Part shown: positions 43,331-51,935 of the stretch, in pieces
How the letters are laid out: every line of letters begins with the position of its first letter
How positions within the stretch are numbered: position 1 is the first letter of the stretch
Source of the DNA: Chryseobacterium sp. MYb264
GTDB taxonomy: Bacteria > Bacteroidota > Bacteroidia > Flavobacteriales > Weeksellaceae
Assembly (NCBI RefSeq): GCF_035974275.1
Contig: NZ_CP142422.1
Span: 62,001-126,000 of the forward strand
Direction of reading: 5' to 3'
DNA: 64,000 nucleotides
Translations under genes and position numbers: made by a program
Notes under the pieces: generated by a model
Told to the model about the DNA's origin: nothing
The model's input: only the letters and a program-made list of their open reading frames with translations
Database searches by the model: none

Positions 43331-45241
43331 TTAATTAATTCGTTCATTTTTAATTTCCTCCACTATTTCAGGATTTAATAAAGTAGAAATATCACCAAAA
43401 TTACTGAAATCACCTTCTGCAATTTTTCTCAGAATTCTACGCATAATTTTCCCTGAACGCGTTTTCGGAAGTCCGGAAACAAACTGAATTTTATCCAGCT
43501 TAGCAATAGGGCCTATCTGATCTGAAATTAACTGATTAATCTCTTTTACAAGATTTTCCTGCTTTCTGTCCGCTCCCGTATCTTTTAAAATAACGAAACC
43601 GTAGAGAGCACTGCCTTTAATGTCGTGAGGGAAACCTACGATCGCAGATTCTGCTACTGCAGGATGCTCATTAATACTGTCCTCTATAGGGGCAGTACCC
43701 AGGTTGTGACCCGAAACAATAACGACATCATCCACGCGGCCCGTAATTCGATAATAGCCGACTTCATCCCGCAGTGCGCCGTCCCCTGTGAAATATTTGC
43801 CCGGAAAAGCTGAAAAATAGGTCTCTTTATATCGTTGATGATCGCCCCATATCGTTCTTGCAATGCCTGGCCATGGAAAACGGATACATAGGTTCCCTGT
43901 CACCTGGTTTCCCGAAATTTCATTCCTTTTATCATCCATCAGAACAGGCTGAATTCCAGGTAACGGAAGAGTAGCATATGTTGGTTTCGTTGGGGTTACG
44001 AATGGAAGTGGTGAGATCATAATTCCTCCTGTTTCCGTCTGCCACCATGTATCAACAATCGGGCATTTTTTCTTTCCGACATGATCATTGAACCAGTGCC
44101 ATGCTTCATCATTGATCGGCTCACCAACCGAACCAATTACTTTTAATGAACTTAAATCATGCTTATCTACCCATTCGGTACTTTCTTTAGCCAAAGAACG
44201 AATCGCGGTCGGAGCGGTATAGAATTGCGTTACTTTATGTTTTTCAATAACTTCCCAGAATCTGTCCGGTTCAGGATACGTCGGAACACCTTCAAAAATT
44301 ACGGTAGTTGCTCCATTTAAAAGCGGTCCGTAAAGAATATATGAATGTCCGGTAATCCATCCAATATCGGCGGTACACCAATATATATCGTTTTCTTTAT
44401 AATTGAATACGTTTTTGAAGGTATAAGCCGTATACACCATATACCCGGCGGACGTGTGAAGCATTCCTTTAGGTTTTCCTGTAGATCCGGAAGTGTACAA
44501 AATGAAAAGCGGATCTTCTGCATCCATAATAATAGTTACAAAGTCAGCGGATGCTTTTTCATACAGATCAGCCATCCAGTGATCTCTTCCATCTTTCATT
44601 TTGATCTGGTTGTGCGTTCTTTTCACGACCAAAACAGATTCTACGGTCGGTGTTTTCTCTAAAGCCTCATCAACGATACTTTTCAGATCTAAAACTTTAC
44701 TTCCGCGATAACTTCCGTCTGAGGTAATCACCATTTTAGCACCACAGTCATTCACTCTGGAAGAAACGGCAGAAGCGGAGAATCCTGCGAAAATAACGGA
44801 ATGAACAGCCCCTAATTTAGCACAGGCCAACATGGTAACCGCCAGTTCAGGGATCATCGGAAGATAGATGCAGACTCTATCGCCTTTTTCGATGCCCATA
44901 TCTTTTAAAACATTCGCTGTCTTGTTCACCCTCGTATATAGTTCGTGATAAGAAATATGCTGTGCCTCCTCTTTCGGATCGTTCGGTTCCCAAATGATTG
45001 CCGTTTTATCTCCTCTTATAGAAAGGTGCCTGTCTAAACAGTTTTTTGTGATATTAAGTTTGGCATTTTTAAACCATGTGATCTTCGCCTCATTCATATC
45101 ATATTTTACAACCTTGCTCCATCTTTGATACCATACAAAGTTCTGATCGGCAATCTTATCCCAGAATTTTTTAGGGTTTTTAATTGATTTTTTATACTCT
45201 TCAAAATAATGTGGTAAATCTTCTATCAGGTAATTTCTCAT
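43331..45241 (-). CDS. acs: Acetate-CoA ligase (acetyl-CoA synthetase)
   Basis: Cytosolic AMP-forming enzyme that activates acetate to acetyl-CoA. 636 residues. The nucleotide-binding motif is LFILYTSGSTGKPKGML. The acyl pocket region is TDTWWQTETGG-like (VDTWWQTETGGIMISPLP), and the tail has the hinge GRVDDVVIVSGHNLGTAPIEDSINEHP plus the lysine acetylation site PKTRSGKIMRRILRK. It lies 60 bp downstream of the PrpE gene on the same strand. The set belongs to the kinase and transporter module that continues to 55 kb. Confidence 0.94.
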   Translation of the reverse strand: MRNYLIEDLPHYFEEYKKSIKNPKKFWDKIADQNFVWYQRWSKVVKYDMNEAKITWFKNAKLNITKNCLDRHLSIRGDKTAIIWEPNDPKEEAQHISYHELYTRVNKTANVLKDMGIEKGDRVCIYLPMIPELAVTMLACAKLGAVHSVIFAGFSASAVSSRVNDCGAKMVITSDGSYRGSKVLDLKSIVDEALEKTPTVESVLVVKRTHNQIKMKDGRDHWMADLYEKASADFVTIIMDAEDPLFILYTSGSTGKPKGMLHTSAGYMVYTAYTFKNVFNYKENDIYWCTADIGWITGHSYILYGPLLNGATTVIFEGVPTYPEPDRFWEVIEKHKVTQFYTAPTAIRSLAKESTEWVDKHDLSSLKVIGSVGEPINDEAWHWFNDHVGKKKCPIVDTWWQTETGGIMISPLPFVTPTKPTYATLPLPGIQPVLMDDKRNEISGNQVTGNLCIRFPWPGIARTIWGDHQRYKETYFSAFPGKYFTGDGALRDEVGYYRITGRVDDVVIVSGHNLGTAPIEDSINEHPAVAESAIVGFPHDIKGSALYGFVILKDTGADRKQENLVKEINQLISDQIGPIAKLDKIQFVSGLPKTRSGKIMRRILRKIAEGDFSNFGDISTLLNPEIVEEIKNERIN

Positions 45242-45301
45242 ATCCCTTTCTTTTTTTGAAATTTGAATTTTTGTTATTTAAATTTATGTTTAATTTCTCG
45301 G

Positions 45302-47188
45302 TTAAGCTCTATATTCCACGATTTTTTCCTGAATTTCTTCAATGATTTTTTCATCATCAATCGTTGATGGAATCTGAAATTCTTTTCCGTCTAATAAAGT
45401 TCGTATTAATTTTCTTAAAATTTTTCCTGAACGTGTTTTTGGTAATCGTTTAACGATCATCACATTTTTAAGACAGGCAACGGCTCCTATTTTTTCACGA
45501 ACAGTTTTTACAATTTCTTTTTCAACATTTTCTTCAGAGATTGTTGAACCATTTTTTAAAACAACAGAAGCAAAGGGAATCTGACCTTTGAGCTCATCAT
45601 CGATTCCCACAACGGCACATTCTGCAACGTCTGGATGCGACGAGACAACTTCCTCCATTTCCGAAGTCGAAAGTCGGTGTCCGGCAACATTGATGACATC
45701 ATCAACTCTTCCTGTAATGAAAATATAGCCGTCCTCATCTCTTATTGCGCCGTCTCCGGAGAAATAATAGTCTTTGTATTGTGATAAATAACTGTCTTGA
45801 AAACGATCGTTGTCATTCCAAATTCCCAGTAAAGCACCTGGCGGAAGCGGAAGTTTGATAATTAAATATCCTTCCTGATGCGCATCCAGTTCATAACCAT
45901 TTTCATCAAAAATTTTAATATCATAACCGGGGATTGGTTTTCCGGCAGAAGCTCTTTTAATTTTATATTGATCATTAAAAGTCATTAATCCCAACATTGG
46001 CCATCCGGACTCCGTTTGCCACCAATGGTCGATCGCAGGAACTCCGATGTGCTCTGCAAACCAGTCTAACGTCGACACATCGCATCTTTCACCAGCCAGA
46101 AATTGTTTTTTGAAGTGGCTTAAATCATACTTTTTCACCAAATCCCCATTCGGATCTTCTTTTTTAATCGCCCGAATCGCTGTGGGAGCGGTAAACATCA
46201 CCGAAACTTTATATTCAGAAATAATTCTCCAAAATGTACCTGCATCGGGGGTCATAATGGGTTTTCCTTCAAAAATTATCGTTGTGTTTCTGTTGATTAA
46301 AGGTCCGTAAACTGAAAAGCTATGACCAACCGCCCAGCCAAAATCGGAAGCCGCCCAATAGGTTTCCTCCTGTTCAACGCCATAAATGTATTTCATTGAA
46401 AATTTTAAAGCAGTCGCATAACCACCTGTATCACGCGTGATACCTTTGGGTTTTCCGGTCGTTCCTGAAGTGTACAATAAATAGAGTGGGTGAGTGGATT
46501 TCACCGAAATGCAGTCCGCAGGCTCTGATTTTTGAACCAGTTCTTGATAATCAATCAATCCCTCAAACATTTCATGTTGATTATTTACTAATTTTCTATT
46601 GTAAACAATAATGTTTTCCACTTTATCCTGCGCCAATTCAATTGCTTTTTCAACCAGAGGTAAATACGGAATTCTCTTGGCTATTTCCACTCCCGCTGTG
46701 GCCGTAATTAATGCTTTGGGTTTGCAGTCATCAATTCTCACGACTAATTCATTTGGGGCAAAACCTCCAAAAACAACGTTATGAATTACCCCGATTCTCG
46801 CACATGCCAACATCGCAAATAAAGTCTGCGGAATCATCGGCATATAAATAACGGCTGTATCTCCTTTTTTTAATCCCAGAGAAACCAAACCGCCCGCCAG
46901 TTTTGAAATTTCCTCCTTCGCCTGGCTGTAAGTATATTTCCTCTTTTGATTTGTAACCGGAGAATCGTAAACTATCGCTATCTGCTCTCCAAAACCATCC
47001 TCAATATGCTTGTCGATACACAAATAGCACATATTAAGCTCTCCATCGGAAAACCATTGGGCATATTCATTTTCGTCTTTTGAAAGAATCTTGTTTGGAA
47101 ATTCAAACCAGTCGATTTCCTGGGCCCTTTCTTTCCAGAAATTCTCTTTGTCTTCAATGCTTTGTTTAAATAAATCGTCTGTGTTCAT
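45302..47188 (-). CDS. prpE: Propionyl-CoA synthetase (PrpE-like)
   Basis: AMP-forming acyl-CoA synthetase of about 628 residues. The branch markers differ from Acs and fit PrpE: NMCYLCIDKHIEDGFGEQIAIVYDSPVT, VVFGGFAPNELVVRIDDCKPK and LLYTSGTTGKPKGITRDTGG. The C-terminal tail is intact (LPKTRSGKILRKLIRTL). I chose the start at 47188 (MNTDDLF); the in-frame Met 24 bp upstream lies inside a repeat-type element (gccattgcgaggagcgaagc) and adds eight residues without match. With Acs next door, acetate and propionate could both be activated. Confidence 0.88.
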   Translation of the reverse strand: MNTDDLFKQSIEDKENFWKERAQEIDWFEFPNKILSKDENEYAQWFSDGELNMCYLCIDKHIEDGFGEQIAIVYDSPVTNQKRKYTYSQAKEEISKLAGGLVSLGLKKGDTAVIYMPMIPQTLFAMLACARIGVIHNVVFGGFAPNELVVRIDDCKPKALITATAGVEIAKRIPYLPLVEKAIELAQDKVENIIVYNRKLVNNQHEMFEGLIDYQELVQKSEPADCISVKSTHPLYLLYTSGTTGKPKGITRDTGGYATALKFSMKYIYGVEQEETYWAASDFGWAVGHSFSVYGPLINRNTTIIFEGKPIMTPDAGTFWRIISEYKVSVMFTAPTAIRAIKKEDPNGDLVKKYDLSHFKKQFLAGERCDVSTLDWFAEHIGVPAIDHWWQTESGWPMLGLMTFNDQYKIKRASAGKPIPGYDIKIFDENGYELDAHQEGYLIIKLPLPPGALLGIWNDNDRFQDSYLSQYKDYYFSGDGAIRDEDGYIFITGRVDDVINVAGHRLSTSEMEEVVSSHPDVAECAVVGIDDELKGQIPFASVVLKNGSTISEENVEKEIVKTVREKIGAVACLKNVMIVKRLPKTRSGKILRKLIRTLLDGKEFQIPSTIDDEKIIEEIQEKIVEYRA

Positions 47189-47204
47189 ATTAATTTTTGT
47201 GTGT

Positions 47205-47286
47205 TGAGCCATTGCGAGGAGCGAAGCTTTAAAGCGATCTTTTTTTATTATGCTTGAGATTGTTTCACTTCGTTCAAAATGACGGT
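47205..47286. repeat. Intergenic repeat-type element upstream of prpE
   Basis: Sequence gccattgcgaggagcgaagc at 47210-47229 followed by gattgtttcacttcgttcaa at 47251-47270 and atgacggtgcgt. The paired blocks are arranged like dispersed intergenic elements I know from Flavobacteriales, but a genome search is needed. Confidence 0.4.
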
Positions 47287-47325
47287 GCGTAAAAGTCTAT
47301 TGTCTTTTCTCTATTATCTCAAAGT

Positions 47326-47688
47326 CTATAAAAACATTTCTTCAATCTGCTGCATCAGTTTTTTAATCGAATAAGGTTTTGTTACGTACGCATCAGCTCC
47401 CATTTCTAACCCTTTTTCAATATCTTTCGAGTTGTTTTTCGCGCTCAGAAAAATGACCTTGGTGTCTTTTAATTTTTCGTCTTGCTTAATGATTTCCAAT
47501 GTGCTGTAACCGTCCAGATTCGGCATCATAATATCCAACAAAATCACATCTGGAACCATTGTTTTTAAAAATTCCAACACTTCAGTTCCGTCTCTGGCTA
47601 TAAAAACATCATATCCGTTTTTCTTGAAACTGTATTCTAATGACATTAATATTTTGTGTTCGTCATCGGCGATAATTATTTTTTTCAT
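47326..47688 (-). CDS. Single-domain response regulator (CheY-like)
   Basis: A 120-residue receiver domain with no output domain. Phosphoacceptor D52 in DVILLDIMMPNLDGYS, acidic pair D8-D9 in IIIADDEH, Thr/Ser in IFLSAKN and K104 in YVTKPYSIKKL. I start it at the Met at 47688 (MKKIIIADDE); upstream in-frame residues (MNPTDSLKITKNNEV) derive from the edge of the REP repeat and have no family match. The likely kinase partner is the SLC5-histidine kinase gene on the same strand, now separated by the REP/RAYT region. Confidence 0.9.
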   Translation of the reverse strand: MKKIIIADDEHKILMSLEYSFKKNGYDVFIARDGTEVLEFLKTMVPDVILLDIMMPNLDGYSTLEIIKQDEKLKDTKVIFLSAKNNSKDIEKGLEMGADAYVTKPYSIKKLMQQIEEMFL

Positions 47689-47738
47689 TGTGTATTTTTT
47701 GCTGTGTTCAACTTCATTGTTTTTAGTTATTTTTAGAG

Positions 47739-47826
47739 AATCCGTAGGATTCAATTTTAATAGCCGTAGGTGAAACCTATGGACATAATGATTATTCGCA
47801 TCAAGCCAACCCGTAAGGGTTGAATT
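47739..47826. repeat. 88-bp repeat, copy 1, with REP stem-loops
   Basis: Identical over 88 bp to 48538-48625. Contains ccgtaggtgaaacctatgg (stem ccgtagg / cctatgg) and aacccgtaagggtt (stem). The two copies flank the dead RAYT gene and so mark it as a REP-associated unit. Confidence 0.9.
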
Positions 47827-47841
47827 TAATTAAATTAATTT

Positions 47842-48273
47842 TTATTCCGGTTCGATTCCGTGTTCTGCTAAAAGCCTTTTAAATTCATCTTCAAATGTCT
47901 CCTTTTTATGATGTTCTTTTTGATTTTTTATATAATTTATTATTCTTTCCTTCTCTTTTATTGAATTGGTGAATGCTCCATAACCTTCCTGCCATTCTGA
48001 AAATTCAGGAAATAATCCTGATTCTTTCATCCATAAATTTGTTGCAATTTTAATATCTTTTACCAAATTACTGAGATTTATGTTTGGATGCAGATCACAA
48101 AAAATATGAATGTGATCAGGCATTCCGCTAATTCTATGTAGTTTACATTTTTTATTTTTTTAAATACCCCAGATGTATTTGTATAACTCTGCTTCGTTCT
48201 TTTCATTTATCGTGGGTTTTCGATATTTTGTTCCGAAGATAATATGATAAAATATTTGTCTGTAGGTTCCCAT
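47842..48273 (-). pseudogene. IS200-like/REP-associated transposase, nonsense mutation
   Basis: A Y1_Tnp protein reading on the minus strand from the ATG at 48273 (MGTYRQIFYHIIFGTKYRKPTI) to 47842. An in-frame TAA replaces codon 38 (48160-48162), between KYIWGI and KNKKCKLHRISGMPDHIHIF, without any frame change. The HxH motif (DHIHIF) and the C-terminal helix (SEWQEGYGAFTNSIKEKERIINYIKNQKEHH, with the Tyr-type catalytic region) are preserved. 143 codons in all. It lies between two 88-bp REP repeats and beside a REP array, so it is a RAYT that is now inactive. A restart at the internal Met (48123) would lack the N-terminus. Confidence 0.85.
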
Positions 48274-48290
48274 TTTTCATTTGTGTTTTA

Positions 48291-48720
48291 TTGAACCCTA
48301 TCGGGTTCGGGGGTTGTGTTTATCTTCTGCTTTCCATAGGTTTCACCTACGGTTACTGTTGTTGGACCCTATCGGGTTCGGATTGGTCTTTGTATTTTTT
48401 TTCATAGGTTTCACTTTTGGTCACTTTCTGCTGAACCTTGTCGGTTTCTTTATATTTTGTGTTTTGCATTAGTAATAACTATTTTTTCATTGTTTATTTC
48501 TTTGTCACTCAACAGTATTTTTTTTATAGGTATTTAAAATCCGTAGGATTCAATTTTAATAGCCGTAGGTGAAACCTATGGACATAATGATTATTCGCAT
48601 CAAGCCAACCCGTAAGGGTTGAATTCAACCAATATAAATTTTATTGAGCCCTATCGGGTTCGGATCGTTTTTTTTTCATAGGTTTCACCTACGATTGCTG
48701 TTATTGATCCCTGTCGGGTT
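48291..48720. repeat. REP array next to the RAYT pseudogene
   Basis: Repeating stem-loops of two types. Type A, tgaaccctatcgggttcgg, at 48292-48310, then variants at 48363-48381, 48432-48448, 48645-48663 and 48705-48720. Type B, ccataggtttcacctacgg, at 48334-48352, with variants at about 48403-48420 and 48677-48693. Units recur every 60-71 bp. The second 88-bp repeat (48538-48625) lies within and carries the type B element inverted. No gene is present; a plus-strand frame at 48281-48472 is made of repeat sequence only. Confidence 0.85.
48538..48625. repeat. 88-bp repeat, copy 2
   Basis: Exact copy of 47739-47826 in the same orientation, ending aagggttgaatt. The two copies are 799 bp apart with the RAYT pseudogene and part of the REP array between them. 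Confidence 0.9.
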
Positions 48721-51406
48721 ACCCATCATTAATAATATGTGCTCTTGGTAGCATAATCGTAAAAGTCACGCCCAGTCCGCTATTTTCTGCTTTTATGATC
48801 CCGCCTTGCGCCTGAACGATTTTTTTGCAGATCGCCAGTCCAAGTCCGCTTCCGGTCGGTTTTAAAATATTCTGATTTTTCGACTGATAAAATTTATCGA
48901 AAATCATTTCAAGATCTTCTTCAGGGATTGTTTTTCCGGTATTGAAAATTTTAATGACCAATTGATCGTCCTTTTCAGATAATTTAGCCTGAATAGTTCC
49001 TTGCTCATCGGTAAATTTTAAAGCATTTCCTAAAATATTCTGAAATAATTGAATCATTCTCGCTTCATCATAATCAAACAAAAATTGATTCAGAAGATTT
49101 ACTTCACTTAAATGAATATTTTTCTGCTGAATTAAGTGTAGAAGCGGATTTAATGCTTTTTTATAGGTTTCAATAATATTGTTTTCCTGAATATTTAAAA
49201 CAATTTCACCGTGTTGAAGTTTATCGAGATACAGAATATCATTGATGATTTCGCTTAATCGGTCTGATTCTGTGATAATATTATTTAAAAATTCTCTTTT
49301 GATATCTAAAGGGATATCGTCGTCATCCGCTAAAATCTCTCCCGCCGAACGAATCGCGGTAATCGGAGTTCTTAATTCGTGGGCAACTGAATCTAGAAAG
49401 TCATCTTTCTGATGGTCTTTGATGATTAAACTTTCATTGGCTTTTCGTAGATCATCGGACAGTTTTTGAAGCTCTTCAGATTGTTCCGTCAGTTTTTTAT
49501 TGAGTGTAATATTTTCTTTAGATTCTTCTAAAATGTTTAAAACTTCCTTTAAGGATATTTTATCTTCTTTGGTGACGCCTTCAATTAAAATCTTTGCAGA
49601 AGCTGTTCCAATTCGCCCTGCTAGAAGATTTTCTGAAAATTTGATGAATCTGGAATCGGCAGTTTCGGTTTGAGAATCAATATTATATTTTAAATTGAAG
49701 ATTCTTAAAGCCTGTTCTGTTTTATTTTTACCTAAAAATCTTTCCAAAATATTCTTAATATCCGAAACATAAGCTGTTCCTCGCCAGATAAAGGCATTTT
49801 CGTGATTTTGAATGTATTTGTCAATGTCGACATACAGTTCAGCGAAATTTCTTTCGCGGTAATTTCCTTTTACACTTACGGAAATGATGCTGAAAAAAGC
49901 TGTGTTTACCAAAATCGACCAAAAGAAAATCTGCGGAATTCTGCCTAAAAAAGATATTTTAAAGAAATCAAAAGCATTGTACATATCTCTCAAGGCTCCT
50001 TTAAGTTCTTGATTGTAGGAAAAATAGTATTGAGGAATTATTAATCCGAAATAGCAAATCGCTAATCCCGCTAACAGGCCAATGACAGCGCCTTTATAAG
50101 TTCCTCTTCGCCAGAAAATAGCTCCGAAAAAGGCCGGAGCCAATTGGGCAATGACAACAAACGAAATCAAACCAACCGAATCGAGCGATGTTTTTAGAAT
50201 AAAATATTTATAAAAGGCAAATGCCATGATGATCAGAGCGAAAATGCTGAATTTTCTGATGTTGGTAATGCTTCTTGTGTTCTGAATTTCGTTTTCAGAT
50301 TTAAATTTTCCCAACAAACCATACGGGATAATTAAGTTGTTGGAAAGCATGATGGATAAGGTGATCGCCGAGATAATAATCATCGAAATACATGAACTTA
50401 GCCCTCCCAGAAAAACAAAAACTGTAATTAAGGTATTGTCAAAATGCTGGGGAATCAAAATAGAGTAGAACTCAGGATTTACGTTTTGTCCTTGGAAAAT
50501 CAGTCTTCCGGCCCAAGCAATCGGGAATATAAATACCGTGAAAATCAATAAATAAAGCGGGAAAAACCAAATGGCTGTTTTGATGTGTTTTTCCTGTCGA
50601 TTTTCTACGATAGCCGTGTGAAACTGTCTCGGAAGAATGCAGATCGCAGTTCCTGAAATTAGACAGAGAACCATCCAGTTCATTGCACCTTCAACACCAT
50701 TAAATGTATTTTTTGCCTTAAAATCTTTAAACTGACTCGCCTTCTGGTAGATGTCTGAAAATCCGTCAAATACAAAATAAATAACAAAAAATCCTAAAAT
50801 AATGATGAAGAATAATTTAAGAAAACTTTCCAACGCAATTGCTGAAATAATTCCCAGACGTTTTTCTGAGGCGTCCACATATTTGGTTCCGTAATAAGAT
50901 GAAAACAAGGCAATTAAAATCACCACAAATGTTGCGTTATCTGTTAAAATATTTTTCGACATCGGCGTTTCTGTCACCAGATGAAAAGTTTCAGAAATCG
51001 CTTTTATCTGTAATCCGATATAGGGGACAATTGCCAAAAGACAGACAATTGTAATGATGGCACTAAAACTTCTGCTGTTTCCGTACCTTAATGAAATAAA
51101 ATCTGCTAAACTGCTGATTTTATTGACTCTTGAAATCCTTACTATTCGGGTGTTAATGTAGATCCATGCCGGAATGACCATAATGGGGCCAATATAAATG
51201 GGAAGGTAATTGAGTCCGCTTGTTGCCGCAACTCCGATGCTTCCGTAATACGTCCAAGCCGTGCAGTACACTGCCAGAGAAAGCGCGTAGATATAAGGAT
51301 TGTTGATCCAAAGCTTACTCTTTTTCTTCTCCGCCAAATGGGCGACTAAGAACAAAAGCGCCAGATAAAACAAAACCACGGTAAACAACGCGAAACTACT
51401 CATCAT
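48719..51406 (-). CDS. SLC5 (sodium:solute symporter)-fused histidine kinase
   Basis: An 895-residue hybrid sensor. Residues 1-540 form a sodium:solute symporter-type domain with about 13 helices (YALSLAVYCTAWTYYGSIGVAATSGLNYLPIYIG; LADFISLRYGNSRSF; GGLSSCISMIII). A linker and coiled-coil region follows, then a dimerisation domain with H676 in DDFLDSVAHELRTP. The ATPase domain has N box FQNILGNALKFTD, G1 FDKFYQSKNQN and G2 GSGLGLAICKKIV. This is the CbrA/CrbS layout, known from regulation of acetate and amino-acid use. The stop codon at 48719 lies within a REP stem; the small membrane protein gene overlaps its start by 11 bp. Confidence 0.92.
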   Translation of the reverse strand: MMSSFALFTVVLFYLALLFLVAHLAEKKKSKLWINNPYIYALSLAVYCTAWTYYGSIGVAATSGLNYLPIYIGPIMVIPAWIYINTRIVRISRVNKISSLADFISLRYGNSRSFSAIITIVCLLAIVPYIGLQIKAISETFHLVTETPMSKNILTDNATFVVILIALFSSYYGTKYVDASEKRLGIISAIALESFLKLFFIIILGFFVIYFVFDGFSDIYQKASQFKDFKAKNTFNGVEGAMNWMVLCLISGTAICILPRQFHTAIVENRQEKHIKTAIWFFPLYLLIFTVFIFPIAWAGRLIFQGQNVNPEFYSILIPQHFDNTLITVFVFLGGLSSCISMIIISAITLSIMLSNNLIIPYGLLGKFKSENEIQNTRSITNIRKFSIFALIIMAFAFYKYFILKTSLDSVGLISFVVIAQLAPAFFGAIFWRRGTYKGAVIGLLAGLAICYFGLIIPQYYFSYNQELKGALRDMYNAFDFFKISFLGRIPQIFFWSILVNTAFFSIISVSVKGNYRERNFAELYVDIDKYIQNHENAFIWRGTAYVSDIKNILERFLGKNKTEQALRIFNLKYNIDSQTETADSRFIKFSENLLAGRIGTASAKILIEGVTKEDKISLKEVLNILEESKENITLNKKLTEQSEELQKLSDDLRKANESLIIKDHQKDDFLDSVAHELRTPITAIRSAGEILADDDDIPLDIKREFLNNIITESDRLSEIINDILYLDKLQHGEIVLNIQENNIIETYKKALNPLLHLIQQKNIHLSEVNLLNQFLFDYDEARMIQLFQNILGNALKFTDEQGTIQAKLSEKDDQLVIKIFNTGKTIPEEDLEMIFDKFYQSKNQNILKPTGSGLGLAICKKIVQAQGGIIKAENSGLGVTFTIMLPRAHIINDG

Positions 51407-51590
51407 ACTTTTTTACGATTACAAAAGAAATAATGATGGAAACCATCCAGACAGCGAAAATATAAATCAACATCATTGGATACCCAAAAACTTCACTATC
51501 ACTGTTGAATAACAATGAAACAGGAATGCTGAAGGCAATCAGAAGTCCGATGCTCAGGATGATTAGCTTTTGTTCGTGTCTTTTTTTCAT
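51396..51590 (-). CDS. Small two-helix membrane protein
   Basis: 64 residues with two hydrophobic helices (LIILSIGLLIAFSIPVSLLF and YPMMLIYIFAVWMVSIIISFVIV) joined by a short loop. It overlaps the start of the SLC5-kinase gene by 11 bp, so translation is probably coupled. Function unknown; small membrane proteins next to SLC5 transporters often act as accessory subunits, and that is a plausible guess. Confidence 0.7.
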   Translation of the reverse strand: MKKRHEQKLIILSIGLLIAFSIPVSLLFNSDSEVFGYPMMLIYIFAVWMVSIIISFVIVKKYDE

Positions 51591-51664
51591 ACATAATAAT
51601 TGATAAAAGATAATTGATGAATAGATGCAGAATCATTCATCAATTATCATTCATCGTTTATAAA

Positions 51665-51892
51665 TTAAACTTTATCGTCAGAGTATTCTCCTGTCAGCGA
51701 ATAGTATCCGAAAATCGCCATTCCGCCTGATATAATTGGCATTAAAACAAAGAGAATAATGATTCCGAAAACCAGATCTTCCTGTTTTCCTGATGATATT
51801 TTAGGGATTCCCATTACGGTAATTCCGAAATATCCCACCACCAGCGCGATGGCTATCCAAAGTATACCTAATATTTTTTTTAGTCCGTTCAT
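51665..51892 (-). CDS. DUF6814-like small membrane protein
   Basis: A 75-residue protein with two hydrophobic helices (ILGILWIAIALVVGYFGITVMG and DLVFGIIILFVLMPIISGGMAIFGYYSL) and a short acidic tail. It sits 43 bp downstream of the MHS transporter on the same strand, which fits flavobacterial DUF6814 genes that accompany such transporters. Function unknown. Family name given from memory. Confidence 0.6.
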   Translation of the reverse strand: MNGLKKILGILWIAIALVVGYFGITVMGIPKISSGKQEDLVFGIIILFVLMPIISGGMAIFGYYSLTGEYSDDKV

Positions 51893-51935
51893 TTTCGTAG
51901 TTTTAAAATTAATAAAAAATTAAGTGATTTCGTGC

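Noticed and set aside
47189..47212. Upstream start of PrpE
   Set aside because: The Met lies inside a repeat-type element, and MNTDDLF at 47188 fits the family.
47689..47754. Upstream extension of the response regulator
   Set aside because: These codons come from the edge of the REP repeat; the receiver domain starts at 47688.
48281..48472. Plus-strand reading frame in the REP array
   Set aside because: It is composed wholly of repeat units with no independent coding evidence.
48291..48720. CRISPR array
   Set aside because: The spacing is irregular, units vary and form stem-loops in both orientations, and no cas genes are present.
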